From Streptomyces daqingensis (lineage in GTDB: Bacteria > Actinomycetota > Actinomycetes > Streptomycetales > Streptomycetaceae), in the NCBI RefSeq assembly GCF_014645895.1, contig NZ_BMMP01000005.1, forward strand, positions 281,086-345,085: 64,000 nt of DNA, read 5' to 3'. Both the position numbers and the translations under genes were made by a program. Below the pieces are notes generated by a model that did no database searches, had not been told where the DNA came from, and saw only the letters and a program-made list of their open reading frames with translations. This document shows, piece by piece, positions 1 through 8,024 of the stretch. Positions within the stretch are counted from its first letter, which is position 1; every line of letters begins with the position of its first letter.

Positions 1-971
1 CGCACGTTCGTCAGTGCCTCGCGGACGAGCCGGTACGCGGTACGCCCCACCACCGGCGAGGCGAGTGCCGGGTCGCCGTCCTCGATCAGCTCCGTCGGGA
101 CGCCCACCGACGAGGACTCGGCGACGAGTTCGGCCAGCCCTGTCTCCGACGGTGTCCGATAGGCGGGGTCGTCGTCCCCCGCCGGTTCCGTCCGCAGGAT
201 GCCGACGAGGTCCCGCAGCTCCTCCAGCGCCTGGCAGCCCGCGGCGCGCAACTCCTCCGCCGCCTGCCGGGTCGCCTCGTCCTTGGCCGTCATCCGCAGC
301 GCCCCGGCCTGCAGGGCCATGAGGCTCACGCGGTGGGTCACGACGTCGTGCATCTCACCCGCAAGACGCGTCCGCTCCTCGGCCCGTGCGCGTTCGGCGA
401 GCAGGTGGCGCTCCCGCTCGGCGCGTTCCGCGCGTTCCGTGAGCGCTTGGACGAGCCGTTTGCGGGCGTCGAAGTACATCGCCAGCAGCGGTCCGACAGC
501 GGTACGGAGCAGCCCGATGCTGATGACGACCACCGAGGGCTGCCACGGCCGGGCGACGACCACGGTGAAGAGCACGAGAGCGATGACGGCCGTTCGCCGG
601 TTCTGCTGGATGCTGCGGCAGCCGCCCTGGTAGAAGAGCGGGCCGTAGGCTGCCAGGACCGTGGAGAAGGGCGCCCACACCTGCCCGTCGTCAGCGGGTT
701 CGAGCGCACCGGCGGGCCAGGCCAGCAGTGACACCGCCAGTGTGAACGCGCCCAGCACCACCACCACGGTGAGGGGGGTGCGGCGGCGGAACGCCAGCGA
801 GAGGCAGGCGAGCGCCTGCAGGCCGAGCAAGACCCAGGCGAGCGTGCCGGGTTGCTCGGGCCACCACGTGGCGCCCAGCACCGTGGCCGCCGTGTCGACG
901 AGCGTGAAGGCGACGGCGATCATCACATCCAGAGCCACTCTGTGACGCCGGTGCCACGGTCTGTCGGTCAT
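1..971 (-). CDS. Sensor histidine kinase, HisKA_3 class (partial)
   Basis: The N-terminal 323 residues of a two-component sensor kinase whose C-terminal ATPase domain runs off the left edge. From the ATG at 971 the frame reads MTDRPWHRRHRVALDV, then four or more hydrophobic membrane segments (about residues 13-160), a charged coiled linker rich in ERAERERHLLAER, and a dimerisation box with EMHDVVTHRVSLMALQ, in which His208 is the predicted phospho-acceptor. This H-box is that of the DesK/NarX type kinases found throughout Streptomyces. The cognate LuxR-type regulator would be expected just to the left, outside the window. The start has no ribosome binding site but a TACCGT box lies 7 nt upstream, which suits a leaderless transcript. 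The signal is unknown. Confidence 0.88.
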   Translation of the reverse strand, partial: MTDRPWHRRHRVALDVMIAVAFTLVDTAATVLGATWWPEQPGTLAWVLLGLQALACLSLAFRRRTPLTVVVVLGAFTLAVSLLAWPAGALEPADDGQVWAPFSTVLAAYGPLFYQGGCRSIQQNRRTAVIALVLFTVVVARPWQPSVVVISIGLLRTAVGPLLAMYFDARKRLVQALTERAERAERERHLLAERARAEERTRLAGEMHDVVTHRVSLMALQAGALRMTAKDEATRQAAEELRAAGCQALEELRDLVGILRTEPAGDDDPAYRTPSETGLAELVAESSSVGVPTELIEDGDPALASPVVGRTAYRLVREALTNV

Positions 972-978
972 GCGCAAC

Positions 979-984
979 ACGGTA
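979..984 (-). promoter_or_regulatory. -10 box of the sensor kinase (leaderless type)
   Basis: On the minus strand TACCGT sits 7 nt before the ATG at 971, placing the transcription start on or next to the start codon. No convincing -35 was identified. Confidence 0.4.
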
Positions 985-1150
985 TGCCAGCAGCGTCGTT
1001 GCTCCGCCGGCTCGCACGGGAAAGCACACTTACGTCGGCCCGGCGACCCTACGAAAGTCGCACGGAGCCCGTCCGGACCGCCGTTCGTCGCTGCGGTACG
1101 CGACTGCCGGCTCTGCCCGGGGCGGTGCCCCGTGGCGTCAACTGTTCGGC

Positions 1151-1720
1151 ATGAGAACGCAACGGGACCACGCCGACCAGCCCGGCCGCACGGGCCACGC
1201 AGACAACGGAGACGGCGGGACGGCGGCCATGACCCGCCCCGCCCTGGGCCGCTACGCGATCGACCCGGCGGGGTCGGCCGTCAGGTTCACCACCCGGCAC
1301 CTCTTCGGACTGGCGCCCGTACACGGCACGTTCGCGCTCAAGCGCGGCACTGTCGACGTCACCGAGCCGCTCGCGGAGTCCGCCGTACGCGTAGAGGTGG
1401 AGACGGCGAGCTTCGGCACGGGCAACAGGGCGCGCGACGACACCGTGCGGTCCGGGCGCTTCCTCGACGCTCCCAGGTACCCGCTGATGACCTTCCGGGC
1501 TGAACGTGTGCACGACGCGGCAGTCGTCGGCACCCTCACTGTTCGCGGGATCGACCGGCCGGTCGAACTCTCCGTCGAGCTGATCGCCGTGTCGAGGCGG
1601 GAGTTCACTGTCCGCGCCTCCACGCGGATCGACCGGACGGAGTTCGGCGTGACCGGCTCACGCGGCATGACTGGCCGCTACCTCGACGTGACAGCGGAAG
1701 TCAGGTGCGTACGGACGTGA
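1151..1720 (+). CDS. YceI family protein
   Basis: A 189-residue protein with the YceI lipocalin-like beta-barrel fold that binds isoprenoid or other amphiphilic ligands in known members. The core begins at about residue 33 with GRYAIDPAGSAVRFTTRHL and continues through FGTGNRARDDTVRSGRFLD, the family's conserved N-x-x-R-D-x-x-x-x-x-x-F-x-D segment, then GTLTVRGIDRPVEL and FGVTGSRGMTG. No signal peptide is visible, so it is predicted to be cytosolic, unlike the periplasmic E. coli protein. The upstream 26 residues are low complexity and neither start has a good ribosome binding site. ATG 1229 (MTRPALGRY) is a reasonable alternative start giving 163 residues. It is a stand-alone gene between the divergent kinase and proA. 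Confidence 0.88.
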   Translation: MRTQRDHADQPGRTGHADNGDGGTAAMTRPALGRYAIDPAGSAVRFTTRHLFGLAPVHGTFALKRGTVDVTEPLAESAVRVEVETASFGTGNRARDDTVRSGRFLDAPRYPLMTFRAERVHDAAVVGTLTVRGIDRPVELSVELIAVSRREFTVRASTRIDRTEFGVTGSRGMTGRYLDVTAEVRCVRT

Positions 1721-1916
1721 CGCCGTCCGCACCGCCATGACCGGCGGTGGGCGCCCAGGGGGGAGCGCTCACCGCCAGGGAGACCGGTTCCGCCGTGCCG
1801 CGGGGGAGCACGACGGACCGGTCCGCCCACTGCCGGTGCCGTCCCGCCGTCCCGGCGTCTCTGTGTCCCGGCGTCTCGGACGGCGGGACGGCCCGGCAGC
1901 ACACATCGCCCCTGGC

Positions 1917-1922
1917 TAAGCT
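1917..1922 (+). promoter_or_regulatory. -10 box of proA (leaderless type)
   Basis: TAAGCT lies 7 nt before the proA ATG at 1930. The spacing puts the transcript start at or within a base of the start codon. Confidence 0.45.
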
Positions 1923-1929
1923 CGGGAGC

Positions 1930-3189
1930 ATGAGCGCAACCCAGGATTCGCCAGTCGTCCGCACCGCCCGCCGCGCGAAGGAGGCGGCGGCCGGGCTCGC
2001 CCCGCTGCCGCGCACGGTGCGTGACGCCGCACTGCTGGCTGTGGCGGACGCGCTCGTCGCCCGTTCCGGGGAGATCGTCGCCGCCAACGCGGCGGACGTC
2101 GACAGGGCCCGGTCGGCCGGCAGCCCCGAGTCGATCGTGGACAGGCTGACGCTCACCCCGCAGCGCGTCGAGGCCATCGCCGCCGACGTACGCGAAGTGG
2201 TCGCCCTTCCCGACCCCGTCGGAGAGGTCGTGCGGGGCTCGACGCTGCCCAACGGGCTGGAGCTGCGGCAGGTCCGCGTCCCCCTCGGCGTCGTCGGCAT
2301 CGTGTACGAGGCGCGGCCCAACGTGACCGTCGACGCCGCCGCGCTGTGCCTGAAGTCCGGCAACGCCGTACTGCTCAGGGGCTCCTCCTCGGCCTACGCG
2401 TCCAACACCGCCCTTGTCGGCGTGCTGCGCGACGCCGTGGCCGGGGCCGGGCTCCCCGCCGACGCCGTGCAGCTGGTCCCCGGTGAGAGCCGGGAGAGCG
2501 TCAGGGAGCTGATGCGCGCCCGCGGCCTCGTGGACGTCCTCATCCCGCGCGGCGGTGCCTCCCTCATCCGCTCCGTGGTCGAGGAGTCGACGGTCCCCGT
2601 CATCGAGACGGGCGTCGGCAACTGCCACGTGTACGTCGACGAAGCGGCCGACCTGGACACCGCGGTCGAGATCCTCGTCAACTCCAAGGCGCAGCGCCCC
2701 AGCGTCTGCAACGCCGCGGAGACGGTGCTCGTGCACGCCGGGATCGCCGACGACTTCCTCCCGCGCGCCCTCCGGGCGCTCGGGGAGGCGGGCGTCACGG
2801 TGCACGGCGACGAGACGTGGCAGAAGGCCGGTGCGGATGTCGTACCGGCCACCGAGGAGGACTGGGGCACCGAGTACCTCTCGTACGACATCGCCGCCGC
2901 GGTCGTACCGTCCCTGGAGGCGGCCGTGCAGCACATCCGGCAGTGGACTTCGGGCCACACGGAGGCGATCGTCACCCGCGACACCGCGGCCGCCCGCCGT
3001 TTCACCGCACTCGTCGACTCGACAGCGGTGATGGTCAACGCCTCCACGCGCTTCACCGACGGAGGCCAGTTCGGCTTCGGCGCCGAGATCGGCATCTCCA
3101 CGCAGAAGCTGCACGCGCGCGGCCCGATGGGGCTGCCGGAGCTCACCTCCACGAAGTACGTCGTCACCGGGGACGGGCACATCCGCTGA
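1930..3189 (+). CDS. proA: Glutamate-5-semialdehyde dehydrogenase (gamma-glutamyl phosphate reductase)
   Basis: Second enzyme of proline biosynthesis: NADPH-dependent reduction of gamma-glutamyl phosphate to glutamate-5-semialdehyde, in the cytosol. The 419-residue product matches the usual ProA length. The start at 1930 ([19 protein letters not shown]) is chosen because the family begins about here. Visible landmarks are the [20 protein letters not shown] segment, the [10 protein letters not shown] strand, the catalytic cysteine in SVCNAAE (Cys260) and the C-terminal [19 protein letters not shown] block. In Streptomyces proB normally lies upstream with obgE; here the neighbour is a YceI gene, so proB is elsewhere or beyond the left edge. 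A TAAGCT box 7 nt upstream implies independent, leaderless transcription. Confidence 0.97.
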   Translation: MSATQDSPVVRTARRAKEAAAGLAPLPRTVRDAALLAVADALVARSGEIVAANAADVDRARSAGSPESIVDRLTLTPQRVEAIAADVREVVALPDPVGEVVRGSTLPNGLELRQVRVPLGVVGIVYEARPNVTVDAAALCLKSGNAVLLRGSSSAYASNTALVGVLRDAVAGAGLPADAVQLVPGESRESVRELMRARGLVDVLIPRGGASLIRSVVEESTVPVIETGVGNCHVYVDEAADLDTAVEILVNSKAQRPSVCNAAETVLVHAGIADDFLPRALRALGEAGVTVHGDETWQKAGADVVPATEEDWGTEYLSYDIAAAVVPSLEAAVQHIRQWTSGHTEAIVTRDTAAARRFTALVDSTAVMVNASTRFTDGGQFGFGAEIGISTQKLHARGPMGLPELTSTKYVVTGDGHIR

Positions 3190-3289
3190 ACGCGGTACGC
3201 CGGCCGGTGACTCGGCGCACAACAGAAGGCGCCGGTCCACCGATTTGATGGAATCCGGCTACTCCCTGCCCATATTGACCGCATAGGTC

Positions 3290-3295
3290 TACGCT
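3290..3295 (+). promoter_or_regulatory. -10 box for the membrane protein at 3303 (leaderless type)
   Basis: TACGCT followed by 7 nt and then the GTG start at 3303. CTGCCC 18 nt further upstream could act as a weak -35. Confidence 0.45.
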
Positions 3296-3302
3296 GAACA
3301 GC

Positions 3303-4133
3303 GTGCCGGACGACGTGGGGGGCCAGCCGTTCCCGAACGGCGAGGAGCCCGAGTACCGCCACCACGGGGCCGCGGACGATGAGTTCGCCTCCGTGGTGTT
3401 CGACGAGGACTTCGTGCGGTCAGCCGTGGTCCATGAGCCCACCGCAGCCGAACGCATATTGGCCGCCGCGCAGTCCCACGCGGAGAGTGAGACTGCACGC
3501 GGCTTCGAGGACGGCTACGGGTACGCGCCGGGCGCCGAGAGCGAGTTCGACCTCGATGCGGACGACCTCGACGAGGACGCGGACGAAGATCCCGACGACG
3601 AGGGCCGGTTCGACAGCTCCGACTACTCGGAGTACGTGGATCTCGCCGACGGCGAGGACCACGAGCCGTACCCGCCGTACGGCCAGTACGACACCTACAC
3701 CTCGTACGGCCCGTACAGCACTTTCGGGGACACCGCACAGTTCGACCAGCAGTTCAGGCAGTACAACCAGTTCGAGCAGTACAGCCAGTTCGGCATGTAC
3801 CGCCGCTACGACCCGCGGCTCGAACTCGGCGACGAGCACGGCTCCGACTACCGCCGTCCGCACGGCAGACCGGGGAAGCACAGCGCGTCCGCCCGCACGT
3901 ACCGCGGGCACGTGCGGTGGCAGCGGCCCGTCGCGTGGGTGCTCGCGGTCGTCATGGGGATCGGCATGGTCGCCCTCGCGCTCAGCGCGATCTACCGCGG
4001 AACTTCGCACCAGCGCCAGGACCCTGCTCCGCCCCCCGCGACGAGCGGCGTCGACTCGTACATGAGCGAACACGGCGGGTCGCACACCCCGCAGGGAGCG
4101 CCGAATCTCTCCGCGCGGCCGCGCGGCGGGTGA
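3303..4133 (+). CDS. Single-pass membrane protein with acidic, Tyr/Gln-rich cytoplasmic region
   Basis: A 276-residue protein of unknown function, conserved in position after proA in Streptomyces as far as I recognise. Start is GTG. Residues about 25-60 carry the motif ASVVFDEDFVRSA followed by HEPTAAERILAAAQ, which recurs in the next gene. A long acidic stretch (DADDLDEDADEDPDDEG) is followed by aromatic/glutamine repeats (FDQQFRQYNQFEQYSQF) and a basic patch. One transmembrane helix lies near residues 208-230 (PVAWVLAVVMGIGMVALALS), leaving a short C-terminal tail of about 40 residues that is probably outside the cell. No enzymatic motif is seen. The pairing with the next gene suggests the two act together or arose by duplication. 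Confidence 0.82.
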   Translation: MPDDVGGQPFPNGEEPEYRHHGAADDEFASVVFDEDFVRSAVVHEPTAAERILAAAQSHAESETARGFEDGYGYAPGAESEFDLDADDLDEDADEDPDDEGRFDSSDYSEYVDLADGEDHEPYPPYGQYDTYTSYGPYSTFGDTAQFDQQFRQYNQFEQYSQFGMYRRYDPRLELGDEHGSDYRRPHGRPGKHSASARTYRGHVRWQRPVAWVLAVVMGIGMVALALSAIYRGTSHQRQDPAPPPATSGVDSYMSEHGGSHTPQGAPNLSARPRGG

Positions 4134-4270
4134 GAGGGGAGCGGGGGCCGAACGCCGATGCGGCGCCCGTCGGTCACAGAGCTGTCACGAGTCGGCCGCG
4201 GTCCCTGCGCACCTGACGAATCTGCCGGGTTGTCGGCGCACGGAAGCGTTTACCACGGCCCGGGCGGACC

Positions 4271-4276
4271 TACTCT
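4271..4276 (+). promoter_or_regulatory. -10 box for the membrane protein at 4283 (leaderless type)
   Basis: TACTCT is followed by 6 nt and then the ATG at 4283. TTTACC 16 nt upstream is a possible -35. Confidence 0.45.
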
Positions 4277-4282
4277 GTTCCT

Positions 4283-5449
4283 ATGGCCGGGCGAGGCAAC
4301 CCCCCAGAGGGACCCGACGACGCCTCCGGGGGCGACGACGAGTACCGCGACGAGTACCGCTCAGTCGTCTTCGACGAGTCCTTCGTCAAGGCTGCGCAGC
4401 TGCAGGAGTTCTCCGCGCGCGAGCGCATGGAGGACGAGGAGCACGCAGCCGTCCGTCAGCGCGCCTCCATGTCCTCCGCCACCGGGGACGACGACGGGAC
4501 CGAGGACGGCACGGACACCGGCTACGAGCGGAGCACCATCACCGCCTCCCGGCAGGGCATCGTGCTCGTCCTGCTGATCGTGCTGGCCTTCGGCACCGCG
4601 ATTTACATGGGCATCCGCAACCCGTACCAGGCTCCAGCGGAGCCTGCCGTCGAACCGATGCGTGCCTCCCTGCTGCCGCTGGCCCCCCGGGACGAGGTCC
4701 CCGGCGCCACGCCCTCCGACCTGTACGAGCACAGCCCCGCCGCCCGGTTCCGCACGGGCGCCGACGGGGTCAATCTCCCGCCTGCACGCCGCACGGCGCA
4801 CTTCTCGGAGAGCCAGGTGCTGTCGGCGCTCACGGCCGCCAAGGAGTACGTGGTCGAGAGTTCGCTCGACCCGGCGGTGCTCACCGGGAACTCGGACCGC
4901 ACGGTGCGGATCCTGCTCGACCCGGCGCAGCAGGCGCAGTTCGACCAGAGCATGGACAACCCGCGGAACGACGGACGGCACTCGGCGACAGGTTGGATGA
5001 TCCGCTTCGACCCGTCGAAGACGGTCCTCGCCGATCCCCGGGTGCGGGTCCAGGGCACGCTGGCCGTGCAGGAGTCCGGCCCGGACGCCCTTGAGGTCGT
5101 GGCGGACCACGTCTTCGTCTACGCGGTACGGGCACCCGATGTCGGTGAGGGCGATGACGCCGACGAGCGCTCGTCCCTCTTCACCGTCCGCCGCGAAGTG
5201 CGCTTCCAGATCGACCGCGAGGACCTGCGCCGCCAGCAGCTCGCCGTCCGGCAGGTCGCGATGCGGGCGGGTCCGCTGCCGTGCTCTGCCGACATGTCGG
5301 CCACGCTGAGGCCGCTTCTCGTGGGGGAGAAGGCCAAGGACGACGGAGGCGCAGGCACCGATCCGTACGCGCGGGGCCGTGAGGCCGCTTCCATGTGCGG
5401 GGTCCTGGCGACCAGCGCGCAGCCGAGCCCCGAGAAGCCCGCGGAGTGA
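4283..5449 (+). CDS. Single-pass membrane protein sharing the SVVFDExFV motif
   Basis: A 388-residue protein of unknown function. Its N-terminus reads YRSVVFDESFVKAAQLQEFSARERM (residues about 25-49, shown here as the motif SVVFDESFVKAA plus EFSARER), closely matching the previous gene. One transmembrane helix spans about residues 91-111 (QGIVLVLLIVLAFGTAIYMG). The remaining 275 residues are predicted to be extracytoplasmic and globular, with two cysteines (in PLPCSAD and SMCGVL) near the C-terminus that could form a disulfide; one segment is TVRILLDPAQQAQFDQSMDN. This architecture (short cytoplasmic motif, helix, large outer domain) differs from its neighbour, in which the cytoplasmic part is large. 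A bidirectional hairpin follows directly. I do not recognise a named family. Confidence 0.85.
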   Translation: MAGRGNPPEGPDDASGGDDEYRDEYRSVVFDESFVKAAQLQEFSARERMEDEEHAAVRQRASMSSATGDDDGTEDGTDTGYERSTITASRQGIVLVLLIVLAFGTAIYMGIRNPYQAPAEPAVEPMRASLLPLAPRDEVPGATPSDLYEHSPAARFRTGADGVNLPPARRTAHFSESQVLSALTAAKEYVVESSLDPAVLTGNSDRTVRILLDPAQQAQFDQSMDNPRNDGRHSATGWMIRFDPSKTVLADPRVRVQGTLAVQESGPDALEVVADHVFVYAVRAPDVGEGDDADERSSLFTVRREVRFQIDREDLRRQQLAVRQVAMRAGPLPCSADMSATLRPLLVGEKAKDDGGAGTDPYARGREAASMCGVLATSAQPSPEKPAE

Positions 5450-5455
5450 GCCGGC

Positions 5456-5492
5456 GGGCCCGGCGGACGGGTCCCGGAGTCCCGCCGGGCCC
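5456..5492. terminator. Bidirectional hairpin terminator
   Basis: GGGCCCGGCGG (5456-5466) pairs with CCGCCGGGCCC (5482-5492), an 11-bp stem between two convergent genes. There is no T-tract, as is common in Streptomyces. The rest of 5450-5740 shows no gene. Confidence 0.6.
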
Positions 5493-5740
5493 TCGGGCCG
5501 CTCCCTGACAGCCGCTCGGCTCGCTTCCCACTGCACACGGTTACGGCACGGCCCGTCTCGCTTTCTCTGCACGGCCGCGGCACGAGTGCGTGTCCGGGCG
5601 TCCGGGCGCCCGGCGTCCGGCAGGAGAACGGGGCCCGGACCGGACAGTGCCCAGCGGTTGTGATCCCCGGCCGGGGCAGTCCATTCCGGACCCCGCCGCC
5701 GACTGCGTACGGACCGTCCGCGTACCGGTCCGCGTCCGCG

Positions 5741-6826
5741 TCAGCTGGAACTGTCGCTTCCGTTGGCGCCGTTCGAGCCGCCGGAACCGCCCGACCCGCC
5801 CTTGCCGGTGAACGTGTCACGCAGCCGGCCGCCCAGGTCGCCCGCGCCTCCGGCGATGTCACGGACGAGACCCATGAGCGGGTCCTTGCTGCTCTTGACC
5901 GACTCCGTGTAGTGGTTCGCCGACTCGCGGATCGAATCGCTGACCGAGGTGTCCCTGTCGTCCTCGCGGCGCGGGTAGTGGCCGTCCATGATGCGCTGGT
6001 AGTCGCGGCTCTCGGCCCACTTCTTCAGCTCCGCCGCGCGCACGGTGGTGAAGGGGTGGCTGCGCGGCAGCACGTTCATGATCTTCAGGACGGAGTCGCG
6101 CAGGTCGCCCCCGGACTCGTACTCCTCGGCCTGCGCGAGGAACGCGTCGACGTTCATCTGGTGCAGGTGGTTGCCGCCCGCCAGCTTCATCAGGCCGCGC
6201 ATGGACGCCTGCAGGTCCTGTCCTACGAGCAGCCCGGCCCGGTCGGCCGAGAGCTCGGACTTGCGGAACCACTCGCGCAGTGCCGTCACCACGGCCATGA
6301 TCGCGACGTTGCCCAGCGGGATCCACGCGACTTTGAGGGCGAGGTTGGTCAGGAAGAGCAGGATCGTGCGGTAGACGGAGTGCCCGGACAGTGCGTGACC
6401 CACCTCGTGGCCGACGACCGCCCGCATCTCCTCCTCGTCCAGCAACTCGACGAGACCCGTGGTCACCACGATGATCGGCTTGTCGAGGCCGATGCACATC
6501 GCGTTCGGGTTCGGGTCCTGACTGACGTACATCGGAGGGACCCGCTCCAGGTCCAGTATGTAACAGGCGTCGCGCAGCATCGCGTTGAGATGCGCGAACT
6601 GCTCGTCGCTCACACGCACCGAGTTGGCCAGGTAGAGCAGTCGCAGACTGCGCTCCGTCAGCAGGCCGCTCAGCGCTTTGAAGACCGTGTCGAATCCGCT
6701 CAGCTTGCGCAGGGCGACGAGCGCCGAGCGGTCCGAGGGATGCTCGTAGGCCCGGGAGGAGATTCCCGGGAAGCGGCGCCGGTCACGGCCGGGCAGCCGC
6801 TCGGTGCCACCTGTGTTGTCGCTCAT
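5741..6826 (-). CDS. M48 family zinc metalloprotease
   Basis: A 361-residue membrane-associated metalloprotease related to HtpX/Ste24-type M48 peptidases. The zinc motif is HEVGH (His140, Glu141, His144) in VVGHEVGHALSGH, and the third ligand is in ELSADRAG (Glu191). A hydrophobic stretch at about 153-185 lies between these, as in HtpX-like enzymes. The upstream block PNAMCIGLDKPIIVVTTGLVE is also typical. The C-terminus (SGGSGGSNGANGSDSSS) is a Gly/Ser tail. The start has a good ribosome binding site (GGGGGAA). Likely role is quality control of membrane proteins; the substrate cannot be predicted. It is monocistronic and convergent with the gene at 4283. Confidence 0.93.
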   Translation of the reverse strand: MSDNTGGTERLPGRDRRRFPGISSRAYEHPSDRSALVALRKLSGFDTVFKALSGLLTERSLRLLYLANSVRVSDEQFAHLNAMLRDACYILDLERVPPMYVSQDPNPNAMCIGLDKPIIVVTTGLVELLDEEEMRAVVGHEVGHALSGHSVYRTILLFLTNLALKVAWIPLGNVAIMAVVTALREWFRKSELSADRAGLLVGQDLQASMRGLMKLAGGNHLHQMNVDAFLAQAEEYESGGDLRDSVLKIMNVLPRSHPFTTVRAAELKKWAESRDYQRIMDGHYPRREDDRDTSVSDSIRESANHYTESVKSSKDPLMGLVRDIAGGAGDLGGRLRDTFTGKGGSGGSGGSNGANGSDSSS

Positions 6827-7030
6827 CGCGTACTTCCCCCTGTCGCTGTTCGCCGTCGGCGGCGGTTGGTTGTCAGCCTAGGGCGCCCGGTTCCGGAAAG
6901 CCCCGGCCGAACGCGTCCGGCACAAAGCCCGGACGGGAGGGAGACGTTCCGGAACCCTCCGAGGGTTGCGTGAAGGACGAGTCGGCGTAAGACGCCCGGG
7001 AGGCCTTGCTTACGATGTGGGCTGCACACG

Positions 7031-7060
7031 TTGAACTGCCCGGCCCACACGCGGATAGGT
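7031..7060 (+). promoter_or_regulatory. Putative promoter for the 55-residue membrane protein
   Basis: TTGAAC (7031-7036), an 18-nt spacer and ATAGGT (7055-7060). The predicted start of transcription falls only a few bases before the ATG at 7071. Confidence 0.35.
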
Positions 7061-7070
7061 CCTGCCGACG

Positions 7071-7238
7071 ATGTCCCTTTCCAGTACCGCACACAACGCC
7101 CTCAGCATCCTGGCCTCCGAGGGTGGTGGGCACGGCGGCGAGCACGACCCCGTCCTTCCCTACCTGACCGGCGGCGGCGCGCTCCTGGCCCTGCTCCTGC
7201 TGCTGTGGATCACCACCCGCTTCAACAGGGACCGCTGA
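7071..7238 (+). CDS. Small single-pass membrane protein, 55 residues
   Basis: A short gene in the gap between the M48 protease and nadD. It reads MSLSSTAHNALSILASEG, a His/Gly/Glu stretch (GGHGGEHDP), then one strongly hydrophobic helix ([18 protein letters not shown]) and a basic end (RFNRDR). Codon third positions are GC-rich as in real genes here. The product has the form of a small integral membrane protein with an extracytoplasmic N-terminus or N-terminal histidine cluster. It resembles a hypothetical protein commonly found next to nadD in Streptomyces. Function unknown. Confidence 0.7.
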   Translation: MSLSSTAHNALSILASEGGGHGGEHDPVLPYLTGGGALLALLLLLWITTRFNRDR

Positions 7239-7383
7239 CCCCGGTCGCTCCGGTGCATCGCACCAGGTACGGCCGGACGGAGCGGCGACGGTGAGGGGCG
7301 GGCCCCGGAACGCCCCCGCGGAGCGCACTCCGGAGCCGTTTTCCCGGAGCGCGGGCGGAGCAGCGGACCGCGCTGTCAGCAGA

Positions 7384-7389
7384 TAAGGT
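7384..7389 (+). promoter_or_regulatory. -10 box of nadD (leaderless type)
   Basis: TAAGGT ends 8 nt before the nadD ATG; no ribosome binding site is present between them. Confidence 0.4.
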
Positions 7390-7397
7390 CGGCTCGC

Positions 7398-8024
7398 ATG
7401 GGAGAGCACATAGTGCCCGGGACCGGCAAGCGGCGGCTCGGGGTGATGGGCGGGACGTTCGACCCGATCCACCACGGGCACCTCGTGGCCGCGAGCGAGG
7501 TGGCGACGAGATTCCACCTCGACGAGGTCGTCTTCGTGCCGACCGGGCAGCCGTGGCAGAAGAGCCACCAGAAGGTCTCGCCCGCCGAGGACCGCTATCT
7601 GATGACGGTCATCGCCACCGCCTCCAACCCGCAGTTCTCGGTCAGCCGCACCGACATCGACCGGGGCGGCCGCACGTACACCATCGACACGTTGCGTGAC
7701 CTGCGGGAAGCGAACCCGGACACCGACCTGTTCTTCATCACAGGCGCCGACGCCCTCGCCCAGATCCTCGGCTGGCGGGACGCCGACGAGCTCTTCTCGC
7801 TCGCCCACTTCATCGGGGTCACCCGCCCCGGGCACGCCCTCACGGACCCGGGACTGCCGGACGGCGGGGTCTCCCTCGTCGAGGTCCCGGCGCTGGCTAT
7901 CTCCTCGACCGACTGCCGTGCCAGGGTGCGCCGGGGCGACCCGGTCTGGTATCTGGTCCCGGACGGCGTCGTGCGGTACATCAACAAGCGGGGACTGTAC
8001 GGGGAGGAGGGGCCGCAGGCATGA
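7398..8024 (+). CDS. nadD: Nicotinate-nucleotide adenylyltransferase
   Basis: Adenylates nicotinate mononucleotide with ATP to give deamido-NAD in NAD biosynthesis. The 208-residue protein carries the nucleotidyltransferase signature [12 protein letters not shown] near residues 18-29, [10 protein letters not shown] for substrate binding, and the C-terminal [13 protein letters not shown] motif (the ISST/R box) with YINKRGLY at the end. It is the first gene of a tight cluster: its stop overlaps the next start (ATGA). Transcription appears to start at or next to the ATG from a TAAGGT box. Confidence 0.97.
   Translation: MGEHIVPGTGKRRLGVMGGTFDPIHHGHLVAASEVATRFHLDEVVFVPTGQPWQKSHQKVSPAEDRYLMTVIATASNPQFSVSRTDIDRGGRTYTIDTLRDLREANPDTDLFFITGADALAQILGWRDADELFSLAHFIGVTRPGHALTDPGLPDGGVSLVEVPALAISSTDCRARVRRGDPVWYLVPDGVVRYINKRGLYGEEGPQA

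Noticed and set aside
1678..3240. A 520-codon minus-strand frame opposite proA.
   Set aside because: Antisense shadow of an unmistakable proA.
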